Below are positions 5,351 through 5,413 of a stretch of DNA of 5,413 bases, in pieces (within the stretch, counting starts at the first letter, position 1; every line of letters begins with the position of its first letter). The notes beneath the pieces were generated by a model. It had not been told where the DNA came from and did no database searches. It saw nothing but the letters and a program-made list of their open reading frames with translations. Position numbers and translations under genes: made by a program. Origin of the DNA: an uncultured Alphaproteobacteria bacterium (GTDB lineage Bacteria > Pseudomonadota > Alphaproteobacteria > Caulobacterales > Aquidulcibacteraceae); the NCBI GenBank assembly GCA_937967725.1, contig CALBSY010000275.1:1-5413 (forward strand). The letters run 5' to 3'.

Positions 5351-5413
5351 ACCTGCACGGGAAGAATTAGCACCCCGTCGTTCTGGATCGCGGCCACGCG
5401 CGGCGCAATGCTG
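5347..5413 (-). CDS. C-terminal end of an unidentified protein (5' part beyond right edge)
   Basis: On the minus strand an open frame enters from the right edge and ends at TAG (5349-5347), giving the last 21 residues, which end QNDGVLILPVQV. Sixteen of the 21 sense codons end in G or C, in keeping with coding in this genome, and the stop overlaps the response-regulator stop by 3 bases, a convergent arrangement also seen at 2025-2028. The fragment is too short to name a family. Confidence 0.5.
   Translation of the reverse strand, partial: SIAPRVAAIQNDGVLILPVQV

Overview
The window is GC-rich, ordinary-looking bacterial chromosome. Gene content and protein style point to an alphaproteobacterium, plausibly near Caulobacterales/Hyphomonadaceae. 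The signs are a PDH-type lipoamide dehydrogenase near lipoyl synthase, an Aas-type acyl-ACP/acyl-CoA synthetase, and a response regulator with arginine-rich GPxRRR linker motifs. The taxon is an inference from remembered family patterns, not a search. There are no RNA genes, CRISPR arrays, insertion sequences or phage genes, and no stretch above 300 bp lacks a gene.

Layout, left to right. (1) The 5' end of lipA (lipoyl synthase) is on the minus strand, cut by the left edge. (2) A roughly 200 bp divergent control region holds two overlapping inverted repeats. (3) A complete stand-alone acyl-activating enzyme on the plus strand resembles the C-terminal synthetase half of E. coli Aas. (4) A two-gene minus-strand unit follows: lpdA, then a 75-residue two-helix membrane protein whose ATG overlaps the lpdA stop by one base. 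The small gene's stop overlaps the synthetase stop tail to tail. (5) A minus-strand MarC-family (UPF0056) membrane protein lies 67 bp upstream of lpdA, and that gap holds two inverted repeats. (6) After a 101 bp divergent promoter region comes a plus-strand response regulator with an uncharacterised helical C-terminal half. (7) The last 67 bp appear to be the 3' end of a minus-strand gene whose stop again overlaps the preceding plus-strand stop.

Function. LipA inserts sulfur into octanoyl groups on the E2 subunits of 2-oxoacid dehydrogenases, and LpdA reoxidises the resulting lipoyl arms, so the two belong to one process and are usually adjacent in alphaproteobacteria. Here a plus-strand acyl-activating gene sits between them and separates them transcriptionally. 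Because that enzyme could in principle make acyl-ACP, a link to the octanoyl-ACP supply for lipoate is worth testing, although phospholipid fatty-acid recycling is the default reading. The MarC protein and response regulator have no evident link to lipoate metabolism.

I see no clearly new multi-gene system. The points most worth a second look are the intergenic dyads, the synteny break between lpdA and lipA, the small membrane protein coupled to lpdA, and the unusual C-terminal half of the response regulator.
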